In this document: positions 44,795-55,775 of the stretch, piece by piece | Layout of the letters: every line of letters begins with the position of its first letter | Numbering within the stretch: position 1 is the first letter of the stretch | Assembly (NCBI RefSeq): GCF_025994315.1 | Contig: NZ_BAQE01000012.1 | Reading direction: 5' to 3' (one strand) | Origin: Swaminathania salitolerans | GTDB taxonomy: Bacteria; Pseudomonadota; Alphaproteobacteria; Acetobacterales; Acetobacteraceae | DNA length: 64,000 nucleotides | Notes under the pieces: model-generated | Told to the model about the DNA's origin: nothing | Databases searched by the model: none | What the model saw: only the letters and a program-made list of their open reading frames with translations | Translations under genes and position numbers: made by a program

Positions 44795-45481
44795 ATGCTC
44801 GGTATTCTCGTCGGGCTGAAGGCGGAGGCGCGGCTCATACGTCCGTTCTTTCCGAAGGCGCCGATCGCTCTCAGCGGTGCCACCGCCGATGGCGCACGGG
44901 AAGGGACGGCCCGGCTGGTCGCAGCCGGTGCGACGCGCCTTCTGTCTTTCGGCTGCGCTGCGGGGCTCGCGCCGGGTCTCCTTCCGGGGCAGATCGTCGT
45001 TCCGGAATGGGTGCAGGTCGACGGGCGCCGTTTCGATGCGTCTGCCGTCCTGCGCTCCGGTTTCGGAGCGGAGCGCTCCGATGCCCTTGCAGGCGGGCTT
45101 CTGCACAGTGACAGCATCATCCGGACCGCCGCGGAGAAGGCGGAACTATACGCGCAGACAGACTGCGTGGCGGTGGATATGGAGAGCGGTTTCGTTGCGC
45201 GCTCGGGACTGGATTTTGCGGTCCTGCGCGTCGTTTGCGACGATTCGCGGCGGGATTTGCCACCTGTTGCCTGCGATGTGCTGGCAGAAGGGCGGATTGC
45301 TGCGGGGAGGCTTTTCGGTGGATTGATGCGCGATCCTGCGCAGATCGGGGGGCTGATCGCTTTGGGGCGCGATGCGGCGCGGGCGCGCTCATCCCTCGAC
45401 CGATTTCTGCAGGGGCTCTCGGCGCAGGGGGTCATGCAGACGATGGGATTTTCGCAGACGATTCCGGGAGATACTCTCTGA
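44795..45481 (+). CDS. hpnG: Hopanoid-associated nucleosidase/phosphorylase HpnG
   Basis: Protein of 228 residues starting 3 bases after shc. MLGILVGLKAEARLI and LLSFGCAAGLAPGL with VAVDMESGFVA match the nucleoside phosphorylase superfamily; the Met-Glu-Ser block binds the ribose. HpnG is reported to release adenine from adenosylhopane on the way to ribosylhopane. The radical-SAM partner HpnH is not in this window. Confidence 0.92.
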   Translation: MLGILVGLKAEARLIRPFFPKAPIALSGATADGAREGTARLVAAGATRLLSFGCAAGLAPGLLPGQIVVPEWVQVDGRRFDASAVLRSGFGAERSDALAGGLLHSDSIIRTAAEKAELYAQTDCVAVDMESGFVARSGLDFAVLRVVCDDSRRDLPPVACDVLAEGRIAAGRLFGGLMRDPAQIGGLIALGRDAARARSSLDRFLQGLSAQGVMQTMGFSQTIPGDTL

Positions 45482-45485
45482 CCGA

Positions 45486-45504
45486 CCGCGCGCGCGATGC
45501 GCGG
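45486..45504 (+). terminator. GC hairpin after hpnG
   Basis: CCGCGC (45486-45491) pairs with GCGCGG (45499-45504), 5 bases after the hpnG stop; CTTTGC follows. A weak candidate for the end of hpnDEFG. Confidence 0.35.
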
Positions 45505-45962
45505 CTTTGCGGCCCTGCATCTGTCCCCGGTTCTGCATCTGTCTTTGGCGCTCGCTGACGAGGGAGAGGCTGTTCGAAGAGCAACAGGGCCGAGTCATAC
45601 CGTCGAGGGCGGAGGTGATACCGGGGAAGTTTTGCATCACGCTCCCGGTATCACGCCTATCTTGAACAGCAATACTGTGTTCAAAAATAGGCAAAATGAT
45701 TAAAACACCCTTTATCCACTATTTTTTAGCAAAAAAAATTTGCTCCACCATTTTGCCGAAGCAGTAATCCTCGCGAGTATGGCTCCAAGAATGGTCACAA
45801 TGCCATGAGGGACCGTGTAAAAGGACCTTCTGCGAACCGGGATATGGCAAAACATGTCTGCAGGTGGCTCCCATGCCGGAGTCGTCCCCGGACATGGCGC
45901 GTTCTGCCGGTCGATGTCGTCCTCCAGCCAGCCATGTTCCCTCATCGAGGAGTTCATGGATC
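45505..45962. other. Structured, partly AT-rich region upstream of the Fe-ADH gene
   Basis: No gene recognised. Three inverted repeats follow each other: GTGATACCGGG (45615-45625) with CCCGGTATCAC (45644-45654); GCCTATCTTGAAC (45655-45667) with GTTCAAAAATAGGC (45679-45692), imperfect; and AGCAAA (45728-45733) with TTTGCT (45739-45744) around an A tract. The last 180 bases are AT-rich. A ribosome binding site AGGAG at 45948-45952 serves the gene at 45963. Confidence 0.55.
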
Positions 45963-47123
45963 ATGACGTTCAATGCCTTCGAATTTCGCACGGTCGCAAG
46001 TATCGAGATGGCCTGGGAAGGGGCGTCCCGTCTCGGGGAGCGTCTCGTCGCCCTGTTCGGTCACAGGCGCGTTCTGATGATCACCGATGCCGGGCTCGTG
46101 AAGACGGGGCTCGTCGGCCCGGTCGAGGAGAGCCTCAAGCGGGCCGGTCTGGATGTCGTTCTTTTTGACAGCGTGACAGCAGATCCGCCGGAAGAGGTCG
46201 TTCTTGCCTGCGTGAAGCAGGGGCGCGAGGCAGGCGCAGGGATCGTTCTGGGGCTGGGTGGCGGATCGTCGCTCGACGTGGCGAAGGTTGCAGCCATCTG
46301 TCTCGGGTCCGATCAGCCTCTGGAGGAGATGTACGGTGTCGACAGGGTCCGCGGGACACGTCTGCCTCTCGTCCTCGTGCCCACGACCGCCGGAACCGGG
46401 TCGGAAGTCACGAATGTCGCGGTGATCACCCGCGACGGAACGACGAAGATGGGGGTGGTGGCGACACAGCTCTATGCCGATCATGTCCTGCTCGATGCTG
46501 CCCTGACTCTCGGACTACCGCCGTTGCACACGGCTGCGACAGGGATCGACGCGATGGTCCATGCGATCGAGGCCTATACGGGAAAGATCCGGAAGAACCC
46601 GCTCTCGGACAGGTTGGCCCTGTCGGCGCTTCCCATGCTCGGCGCCAATCTGGTGAAGGCCTGCCGGGTGCCGTCGGATCGGGCCGCGCGCGAGGCGATG
46701 CTTCTCGGCGCCATGCTGGCCGGTCAGGCATTTGCCAATTCCCCGGTCGGCCTCGTTCATGGCATGGCCTATCCTCTCGGCGGGTTCTTTCATGTGCCGC
46801 ACGGCCTCTCCAACGCCCTCATGCTGGGCCCGGTTCTGAGGTTCAATGCTGTCGTGGCGGCCCCCCTCTATGCGGAGCTGGCTTTGGCGATGGGGGTCTC
46901 GCAGGGCGGTACGCAGGCACAGCAGGCAGAGGCGTTCATCTCGTTCATGGAAACGCTCATGGAAGAGAGCGGATTACCGAGGCGGTTGCGGGATGTGGGC
47001 GTGACAGAGGATGCGATCGGGAAGCTCGCCGCCGATGCGATCACGCACCAGCGGGTGCTCGTCAATAATCCGCGCTCCGTCACGGAGGAGGAGATGAGAA
47101 GCCTTTATCGACAGGCTTTCTGA
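45963..47123 (+). CDS. Iron-containing alcohol dehydrogenase
   Basis: Protein of 386 residues, group III NAD(P)-dependent alcohol dehydrogenase. GLGGGSSLDVAKVAA binds the cofactor, VPTTAGTGSEVTNVAV follows, and the iron ligands are in DAMVHAIEAYTG and GLVHGMAYPLGGFFHVPHG. The start MTFNAFEFRTV at 45963 is set by AGGAG. It reduces or oxidises a primary alcohol/aldehyde; substrate not predictable. Single gene preceded by the hairpin region. Confidence 0.92.
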   Translation: MTFNAFEFRTVASIEMAWEGASRLGERLVALFGHRRVLMITDAGLVKTGLVGPVEESLKRAGLDVVLFDSVTADPPEEVVLACVKQGREAGAGIVLGLGGGSSLDVAKVAAICLGSDQPLEEMYGVDRVRGTRLPLVLVPTTAGTGSEVTNVAVITRDGTTKMGVVATQLYADHVLLDAALTLGLPPLHTAATGIDAMVHAIEAYTGKIRKNPLSDRLALSALPMLGANLVKACRVPSDRAAREAMLLGAMLAGQAFANSPVGLVHGMAYPLGGFFHVPHGLSNALMLGPVLRFNAVVAAPLYAELALAMGVSQGGTQAQQAEAFISFMETLMEESGLPRRLRDVGVTEDAIGKLAADAITHQRVLVNNPRSVTEEEMRSLYRQAF

Positions 47124-47143
47124 TCTCCGGCCGGGATGAAAGA

Positions 47144-47164
47144 CGCCCCCGCACGAGAGGGGCG
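47144..47164. terminator. Possible bidirectional hairpin between convergent genes
   Basis: CGCCCC (47144-47149) pairs with GGGGCG (47159-47164) in the 43-base gap between the Fe-ADH and azgA stops. No T tract. Confidence 0.35.
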
Positions 47165-47166
47165 GT

Positions 47167-48525
47167 TCAGCCCTGTCCGAGACCGGTGCGTGTGGTCAGA
47201 AAAAGATAGAAGAGAAAGACGAGGTCGAGCCCGAGTACCATGGGGGTAAGCCGGACGAATTGCCGGCTGACCAGGAGAAGCGTGCTGTAGAACAGAAGAC
47301 CGAGCGCGAGACTGATCATGAAATTGCCGGTGAGAACCGCAATGAGAAGCATGAAAGCCGGGGTGAGCAGGGCCTCACGCGATGCGCTGGCTGCCTGTCC
47401 GAGGGCCGAGAGCATACCCAGGCCGACCAGAATGAGCACGGGGGCCGTCGCTTCTGGCGGGATCATGACGATCAGGGGCCAGAAGACGGAGGAAGCGGCG
47501 AAAAGAACGGCCACGACGAGCGCGGTCAGCCCCGTTCTTCCTCCGGCCTCGACACCGACGAGGCTCTCCACATAGGCCGAGACGGTGCTGGTTCCGAGCG
47601 CGCTTCCGATCACGCTGGCGGAGCCGTCGGCGGCGAAGGCGGCGCGACCCAGCAGGGTCGTGCCATCGGGGCGGGTCAGACGCGCGCGGTTTGCGACGCT
47701 GTACATCGTGCCGGTGGCGTCGAAGAAATCACTGATGAGAAAATAGAGCGTGATGGGCAGGAGGACTTCGAGATGGGAGAAGAAGTCGCCGAAATTGAAC
47801 GGAAAGAGGAGATGCGTCGGATAATGCGGCCAGTCGACGGGCTGCGCCGGTAGCGTCGTGATCGCTGCACCGTTGCGGTGAACGAAGAGGCTCAGCAGCG
47901 TCACGCCAAGAATCGAGACGAGCATTCCGGCCGGTACGCGCAGCACGAGAAGCGACCCGGCGAGAAAGATGCCGAAAAGCGTGAGCAGGACCGACGGATC
48001 GCTCAGGGAGCCGAAATGGAAGCCGTCGGAGGTCGGCACGGCGAGCTTGCCTGTCACCATGCCGATACGGGCGATGAAGATGCCGATCGCGACCTGGATC
48101 CCGAGGACGATCGGTTCAGGAAAAGCCTGGATGATGCGATGTCGCATTCTGGTGACGGAGAGACAGGTAAAGGCGACACCGCCGAGCAGGACGATGGTGA
48201 ATGCCGTACGGACATCCACATGCATCTGGTGCACCACGATCTGCGCGAAAATCGCGTTGCTGCTCATGGCCGGGGCGAGAGCGATCGGCATATTGGCGAA
48301 GATCGCCATCAGCAACGTGCCGCAGACCGCAGCGGCGATGGTCGTCATGATCATGTCGTGCGGCGCCAGGCCCGCCTGCGTCATGATCGCGGGATTGACG
48401 GCCATGATATAGGCCATGGCACCGAAAGTCGTCAGTCCTGCGAGTATCTCCCTGTTGACGGTGGAGCCGCGCTGCCCGATCCGGAAGCGTCTGTCGAGCC
48501 AGGAGGAGAAGGGAGAAAGGGACAC
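47167..48525 (-). CDS. NCS2-family purine permease (AzgA type)
   Basis: Protein of 452 residues with 12-14 hydrophobic helices. NREILAGLTTFGAMAYIMAVNP is the family start, and PIALAPAMSSNAIFA (helix 3 half) and TVSAYVESLVGVEAGGRTGLTA match AzgA guanine/hypoxanthine/adenine permeases. The GTG at 48525 is preceded by CGGAG; a longer frame to 48624 does not add family sequence. Imports a purine base with protons across the inner membrane. Convergent with Fe-ADH. Confidence 0.9.
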   Translation of the reverse strand: MSLSPFSSWLDRRFRIGQRGSTVNREILAGLTTFGAMAYIMAVNPAIMTQAGLAPHDMIMTTIAAAVCGTLLMAIFANMPIALAPAMSSNAIFAQIVVHQMHVDVRTAFTIVLLGGVAFTCLSVTRMRHRIIQAFPEPIVLGIQVAIGIFIARIGMVTGKLAVPTSDGFHFGSLSDPSVLLTLFGIFLAGSLLVLRVPAGMLVSILGVTLLSLFVHRNGAAITTLPAQPVDWPHYPTHLLFPFNFGDFFSHLEVLLPITLYFLISDFFDATGTMYSVANRARLTRPDGTTLLGRAAFAADGSASVIGSALGTSTVSAYVESLVGVEAGGRTGLTALVVAVLFAASSVFWPLIVMIPPEATAPVLILVGLGMLSALGQAASASREALLTPAFMLLIAVLTGNFMISLALGLLFYSTLLLVSRQFVRLTPMVLGLDLVFLFYLFLTTRTGLGQG

Positions 48526-48670
48526 GTATCGCGAACTCCGGGCATGTGACAGGCGTGAGGCTTGTTCTAGGAGCGGAACCACCCCGACGACAAGGGGGCA
48601 TGGCAGCGCGCCCCGATCGCCCACGATCCTTCCGCGATGGATCCGGCGCCCCGCATTTGCCGAGCCGGTC

Positions 48671-49924
48671 TTACTGGATCGCCCTGTAGATATCGTGCAA
48701 TCCGCTCTGCAGGGGAGCCAGGGACCCGTCCGAAGGCAGGGGCAGCAAGCCGAGAAGCATCATCACGAGCGGATAGACATCCACGTTCTCGATCGGGGGC
48801 AGGGTCTTGTGCGACAGGAAGGCGGGGCCAGAGGCGAGGAAGAGGGCCGTCATGTCGGGCGCTGCATTGTCATAGCCATGACCGCCCGCATTGAGATGAT
48901 CGTGCGGGTCGCGGATCAGGCTCCAGCCGGGATCGGCCAGGCAGAGATAGGCCGGTACACGCGGGTTGCTCCCGTAATGCAGGCGCTCGGGTATCGCGTC
49001 CCTGGGCCAGCAGGCGACATGGGGGTGCGGTCTGGACAGCGCTCTTGCGAGCTCGCGTTCATGACCCGGGGTCGGGTTGAGCCCCGCATAGGACCCTGAG
49101 GTCACGACCGACATGGCGTTGCCCGGGGCGAGGCTGGTCAGAAGAATCGTTCTCTTCGGGCTGAGCGCCGTCATGCCGTGATCGGAGACGATGATGATGT
49201 TGGCTGCGACGTGGCGCTGGGCCAGCCCGGCGAAAAGCAGGGAAAGCGCGTGATCCACCTCGCGTATGGCAGCGCGGGTCTGAGGCGATTCGGGGCCGGA
49301 TTTATGACCGGCGTGATCGACGCCGTCGAAATAGAGCAAGGAAAGAGCCGGGTGTCTGGTTTTCGCGGGATCGAACCAGGAAAGCACGGTCTCGACGCGG
49401 CTCTCCGGCGTCCGTCTGGCGTCGAAATGATACCAGATATCGGGGCGCGTGTTCAGGATCGGCACGTCGGAGCCCGGCCAGAACATGACGGCGGTCATCA
49501 ATCCGTGCATCTGCGCTGTCACCCAGGCAGGCGTACCGCCATTCCACCAGCGGGGATCGTCGAGCCCGGTCTGTCGACCGACGCTGAAGATCTCACCGGG
49601 AATATCCGGATCCGTCATGACATTCCCCACGATGCCGTGGTGATCGGGCCTGAGCCCGGTGACCAGGGTATAGTGATTGGGGAAGGTGACGGAGGGAAAG
49701 GAGGGGTGCATCGCGGCCGTTACGCCGCTCAGCGCGAAGGCATCCAGTGCAGGCGTATCGCCGCGATGCAGATAATCGGGGCGAAAGCCGTCGATCGAGA
49801 CCAGAATGACCGGCGGCAGACCGGTCTGGTTGTCCTGTCCGCTGGAGACAGGCGGCGAATCGCAGCCGGAAAGACCCGGAAGAACGGCCAGAAGAACGGA
49901 CAGGAAAACGAGATAGCGCGCCAT
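48671..49924 (-). CDS. Lipoprotein type I phosphodiesterase/nucleotide pyrophosphatase (ENPP-like)
   Basis: Protein of 417 residues. Lipobox LSGC, Cys21. The alkaline-phosphatase-like fold is shown by VILVSIDGFRPDYL (metal Asp), the nucleophile Thr in PSVTFPNHYTLVTG, YFDGVDHAGH, and VSDHGMTALSP. GGHGYDN supplies the last His ligand. Such enzymes cleave phosphodiester or pyrophosphate bonds in nucleotides or lipid head groups, here on the periplasmic side. Same strand as the AsmA gene upstream. Confidence 0.9.
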   Translation of the reverse strand: MARYLVFLSVLLAVLPGLSGCDSPPVSSGQDNQTGLPPVILVSIDGFRPDYLHRGDTPALDAFALSGVTAAMHPSFPSVTFPNHYTLVTGLRPDHHGIVGNVMTDPDIPGEIFSVGRQTGLDDPRWWNGGTPAWVTAQMHGLMTAVMFWPGSDVPILNTRPDIWYHFDARRTPESRVETVLSWFDPAKTRHPALSLLYFDGVDHAGHKSGPESPQTRAAIREVDHALSLLFAGLAQRHVAANIIIVSDHGMTALSPKRTILLTSLAPGNAMSVVTSGSYAGLNPTPGHERELARALSRPHPHVACWPRDAIPERLHYGSNPRVPAYLCLADPGWSLIRDPHDHLNAGGHGYDNAAPDMTALFLASGPAFLSHKTLPPIENVDVYPLVMMLLGLLPLPSDGSLAPLQSGLHDIYRAIQ

Positions 49925-49973
49925 CCGGCCAGACTGGCAGGGCGGCGCGCGTCGATCAATCCTCTGGACGGTG

Positions 49974-52208
49974 TCAGTTCTGTTTCAGCCGCTTTTCCCA
50001 CACGGCATGGATCTGCTCGGGAGTCAGGTGCTTGCCATTCGCGTGAGCGTTCTTGCCATGGGCGTTTCCGCCGTTGTGACGATGCTTGCCGTGAGACGGA
50101 TGGGCGCCATGCGCTCCGGAGGAGGCGGAGGGGCTTACCGTCGCTTTGCCCGATCCTGTGGTGGCGCCGGGCTTCACGCCTGCTGCAGGGTGGGTGTCCG
50201 CCTGCTTCAGGGCGTCCTCGCAGGCGCTTCCCTTGCCGACACCGAACTGGATCGTAGGCAGGAGCACGGCAGGGGGGAAGGCCACGGCCAGGGCTGCCGT
50301 TGCAGCCGCTCTGCCGACGATCTCAGCGCCCGGAACGATGTCGGGACTGGCCAGCGGGCCGGAGATATTGACCCGTCCCGGGAAGGACAGGACGTTGAAA
50401 CCGGTCGAACGGGTGGTGACATGGTAGTCGAGGGTCTCGTTCCGCAGATTGACCGTGCCTCCACCGAGTGTGCGCGTATTGTTCGTCATGAGCAGGAAGG
50501 AGTTCGTGCTCAGGATACCGTTGCGCAGCGGCATGTCGGCGACGAAACAGCGAAGATCCGAACGCTGGGGGATGCCGAGTGCGGAAAGGATGGCGCTTCC
50601 GACCTTGAGACCCATGAGATCGGGCAGCAGGGCGGAGACGTCTCCTCCATGGTCGACGACGAGCGTCACGCCGCCATCGCCATTGCCGAGCAGGGAGGCG
50701 ATCGAATTTCCCGTGGAGGAGAGCGTGACATGCCCGCCGAGCGTCCCTTCTCCCTTGAAGGTGTGGGTCGCCTTCATCAGGCGCTGGATGGAGAGGCGAG
50801 AGACATCGACCTTGAAATGGGTCTTGAACTGATCGTTCTTCGTGGGGTCGAGCGCGCCGGACATGGCGAGCGTCCCGTTTCCGACGGCGAAATCGAGCTT
50901 GCCGATCGTGATGGCACCGTCATGGATCGTGATGTCGGCGACGATATCGTCGAGGGGCATATCCCGGTTTTCGATATGTTTGCCGTCATAGGTGAGATGG
51001 GCGTTGACCGCGTTGAGCTTCGGCACGTTGATCGGCGTAGAGGGCAGGATACGGTCGCTCTTCTTTGCTTTCCGGCTCTCCTGATCGCCGGGCTTCGCGC
51101 CGATGAATCCTCCCAGATCCTTCAGATCGACATTGCGCGAGTGAAGGGCGGCATCGACCTTCATGGGCTTCTCTCTCGGCTCGACGGAGATGGTGCCACC
51201 GATATCGGATGACCCCATCTTCCCCGAAAAATCCGTGAAACGGATCTGGGTCGCGGTATAGTCGAGATGGCCGGACACGTTATAGGCCGGGGTATGCGGG
51301 ATGGGGATGCCGGTCAGGCCGTAGAGCAGGGCCATGTCGGGGCCTGCGAAATGAAGAACGAGCTTGGTACCCTTGAAGTGGAGGGGGTCGTTGACGCTCC
51401 CTTTCAGGGTCATATAGGTGGGGCCGTTCTCGATACGGGCATCGACCGGATAGGGTTTGTCCGAATCGGTCAGGGCGAGGAGAGAGCCGCTCACGATATG
51501 TCCGGTGATCGGCGCGCGGGTGTAGCGTCCCTTCAGATCGACCACGATCGTCGCGTCCTTGCCTTTCTCCTCCGGCGTCGTGTGAATGAGGACATGCATG
51601 TCGGTTGCGAGTTTGGCCAGAGCGACCCTGATATCGCCCCCGGTGATCGAGACCTCGCCGATTTTGGGGAGGGGCGCCGGATCGGAGCCGGACGTGGCCT
51701 TGGCGGGTTTCGCGTCGGGATCGGAGAAGGTGTAGTTGTTGCGTCCATCGGCGAGCGAGACGATATCGCCCTTCGGTGTATCGAGGGCGATGAGCGGGAC
51801 CTCTATTCCCTTGCCGGTCAGATAGCGCCAGACGTTGAACGAGACTGTTGCCTTTCTGGCGCTGGCGAAAAGCTCTTTCTCCTTCTCGAAGCCTTTCGGT
51901 TGTTCGATCCTGAGATCGTCCACCGATACGGTCGTCGTGAAGCCGGGGCTCACATGCAGATGAGCGATCGAGACCGGACGATGCAGGGCGGCGCTGGCGC
52001 GACGATTGACGAGCGGAACGAACCAGTCCCAGTTCCAGAACAGGATCAGCAATACGATCAGGACCGCGAGGACGCCTGACACGATCGCGAGCGCACGTCT
52101 GACGGGGCGACGCGGTCTCTTCTGTGAGGGGGTTCCTGGATCTGTCACGCGCGCCGCCTTTTCTTTTTTCGATTCGGGTGAGGCGACCCGGTTGGACCGG
52201 GGAGCCAT
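49974..52208 (-). CDS. AsmA-family envelope protein
   Basis: Protein of 744 residues. A basic, Lys/Arg-rich cytoplasmic stretch (about 1-38) leads to one membrane helix (ALAIVSGVLAVLIVLLILFW). The periplasmic part has AsmA patterns: RRASAALHRPVSIAHLHVS near the helix and repeated beta-strand units, ending in VNISGPLASPDIVPGAEIVGRAAATAALAVAFP. The C-terminal 90 residues are His/Gly/Ser-rich. AsmA-like proteins move lipid between membranes or control outer-membrane assembly; the precise role is unknown. Confidence 0.88.
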   Translation of the reverse strand: MAPRSNRVASPESKKEKAARVTDPGTPSQKRPRRPVRRALAIVSGVLAVLIVLLILFWNWDWFVPLVNRRASAALHRPVSIAHLHVSPGFTTTVSVDDLRIEQPKGFEKEKELFASARKATVSFNVWRYLTGKGIEVPLIALDTPKGDIVSLADGRNNYTFSDPDAKPAKATSGSDPAPLPKIGEVSITGGDIRVALAKLATDMHVLIHTTPEEKGKDATIVVDLKGRYTRAPITGHIVSGSLLALTDSDKPYPVDARIENGPTYMTLKGSVNDPLHFKGTKLVLHFAGPDMALLYGLTGIPIPHTPAYNVSGHLDYTATQIRFTDFSGKMGSSDIGGTISVEPREKPMKVDAALHSRNVDLKDLGGFIGAKPGDQESRKAKKSDRILPSTPINVPKLNAVNAHLTYDGKHIENRDMPLDDIVADITIHDGAITIGKLDFAVGNGTLAMSGALDPTKNDQFKTHFKVDVSRLSIQRLMKATHTFKGEGTLGGHVTLSSTGNSIASLLGNGDGGVTLVVDHGGDVSALLPDLMGLKVGSAILSALGIPQRSDLRCFVADMPLRNGILSTNSFLLMTNNTRTLGGGTVNLRNETLDYHVTTRSTGFNVLSFPGRVNISGPLASPDIVPGAEIVGRAAATAALAVAFPPAVLLPTIQFGVGKGSACEDALKQADTHPAAGVKPGATTGSGKATVSPSASSGAHGAHPSHGKHRHNGGNAHGKNAHANGKHLTPEQIHAVWEKRLKQN

Positions 52209-52307
52209 TCCCTAGATTACGAAAATGCAGGGTGCGAGTTCCTCCGGTCCGCCTTCATCCACGGCTGGGCGGCGGCGTATCCGGACGTGAGATTCAGGGC
52301 AGGAGAT

Positions 52308-53843
52308 TCACGGCAGGAGAAGCCAGAGTGGCACGAGGCCGGGGAAATGCAGGGCGAGCATCCTGCGCGCCTCGGGCGCAAGATGGGCGATGGCGCAGCT
52401 TATCGCGTCAGCGTGCGGCGCTTGCAGGATATCGATCCCGAGGCAGAAATCCCGCAATCCGTCGCCGAAGCTGCGCAGGGTCCGGTACGGGCGGAACGCT
52501 GTCTCGGTGGCCCGGTCCATCGGGTGAGAGACGAGGGAAAGCGTTGCGGGGAGGGTGGCCAGGAGAAGGGGGAGGCCCTCCGGCGACCGACCGAGAAACG
52601 CGCCTTCCGGTGCGAGACGGATATGGACGTGACGATGCGGTTCGGGGCGCTCGTCCGCCGGTCGGGCCGGGGCCGCATCGATGAGAACCGGCAGCCATGA
52701 AGCGAGCGCCGGATTGTCCGGGAGAAGTGCGGCAGTGTCCGGCAAGTGGAGTATGCCGCGTTGCATGCCGGGAGCGGGGGCCTCTTCCGGGGAGGCGGAA
52801 TCGAGGATGAGCCATACGGGAACGACTCCCCCGGTTCCTGCTGCGGCGAAGACGAGCGAGCCGGTGCGCTCATCGAATGAGAGCAGCGCCCCGGTCTCAT
52901 CTGCGAGGGTGGCTCGTTCCAGCGTGTGTGCCGGTATGTGACCCTGAGGCCGGGTCTGCGAGGGGGAGCGGATCGTGAAAACGGTTTCCGCCAGAAAATC
53001 GTGGCTGCTCCGCCGGGTCTCCTGCCGGATGCGCCAGAAGAGCGTGTCCAACCCCTCGCGCCGGATCAGCCCCGCATTGCGACGCGTCGGTTCGAGAAAG
53101 CGAAGCGGCGCGCGGTCTTCCTCGTCGTTGCGGTTGTAATAGGTCCAGAGATCGGGGGGCGTCAGGTCCTTCGGCAGCCTCGAGAGACGCTGCGTATAAT
53201 GCGCCATGTTCCGCGTGACATAATGCAGGATCCGAGCGCCCGGCCGGGACGGCCGAATACCCTGTATGTAGTCGCTCCCGTCCGATGCCCTGTAGCGGCC
53301 CGGATCGAGCGACCAGGCGTAACCATCTACCGGATGATCACGATAGCATTCAGGGCGGATGAAGCTCTTTCCCAGAACGTGGTCCGGAAAGTCCTGCGGT
53401 GCCCGGCGCGTATAGGCGGCGAGCGGCGCTTCGAGCGTGCGGGCGACATGTCCGTTTGCGCCGTAAACGCTCCAGTTGAGCGCGATTCCGTCTGCCTCGG
53501 GAAAGCGGTCCAGATAGGGGCCGATCTGCGCGTCCTCTTCCGGAAAGACATATTCGTCGCTCTCGAGGCAGATGACCCAGTCGAAACGGGATCTGCAGGC
53601 GCAGATGGACTCCATGAAGGCATCCGAGCGGCGCTCGGCATAGCTGTCCTTGACGGAGGTAACGCGATGCGTCTCGATCGGAAAGAGATGCGCGGCCGCC
53701 TGGACGCATTCCCATGTTCCATCATCGGATCGATCGTCATGGACGATCAGCCGGTCGAAACCGATCGCGATGTGATAGGCGAGCCACCAGCCGATATCGT
53801 CAGCATCGTTCCGGACGAAGAGAATGGCGGCGGCTTTGGCCAT
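52308..53843 (-). CDS. Glyco_tranf_2_4 (DUF23-type) glycosyltransferase
   Basis: Protein of 511 residues. MAKAAAILFVRNDADDIGWWLAYH and LIVHDDRSDDGTWE with CLESDEYVFPEED are the family blocks, with the ESD as the metal site. ILHYVTRNMAHYTQR parallels the block seen in the gene at 37305. The C-terminus has HIRLAPEGAFLGRSPEG, resembling the beta-rich domains at 36.9 and 38.6 kb. No membrane helix. Probably a surface polysaccharide enzyme; it is upstream of lepA on the same strand only by position, not function. Confidence 0.82.
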   Translation of the reverse strand: MAKAAAILFVRNDADDIGWWLAYHIAIGFDRLIVHDDRSDDGTWECVQAAAHLFPIETHRVTSVKDSYAERRSDAFMESICACRSRFDWVICLESDEYVFPEEDAQIGPYLDRFPEADGIALNWSVYGANGHVARTLEAPLAAYTRRAPQDFPDHVLGKSFIRPECYRDHPVDGYAWSLDPGRYRASDGSDYIQGIRPSRPGARILHYVTRNMAHYTQRLSRLPKDLTPPDLWTYYNRNDEEDRAPLRFLEPTRRNAGLIRREGLDTLFWRIRQETRRSSHDFLAETVFTIRSPSQTRPQGHIPAHTLERATLADETGALLSFDERTGSLVFAAAGTGGVVPVWLILDSASPEEAPAPGMQRGILHLPDTAALLPDNPALASWLPVLIDAAPARPADERPEPHRHVHIRLAPEGAFLGRSPEGLPLLLATLPATLSLVSHPMDRATETAFRPYRTLRSFGDGLRDFCLGIDILQAPHADAISCAIAHLAPEARRMLALHFPGLVPLWLLLP

Positions 53844-53895
53844 GAGACAGGAGACCCTTCTTGTTGTGGTTTGTCCCGATCGACGCCCTGTCGGG

Positions 53896-55698
<1,803 letters not shown>

Positions 55699-55775
55699 GG
55701 CGCGATACATAAGCGATTGCGCCGATCTTGTCATTGGGGAGAAACCGGCGGCAGACGTTTTCTCCCCCCGCTCGT

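Noticed and set aside
45655..45744. Insertion sequence ends at the AT-rich repeats
   Set aside because: Inverted repeats lack an enclosed transposase frame or target duplication; kept as structured intergenic DNA only.
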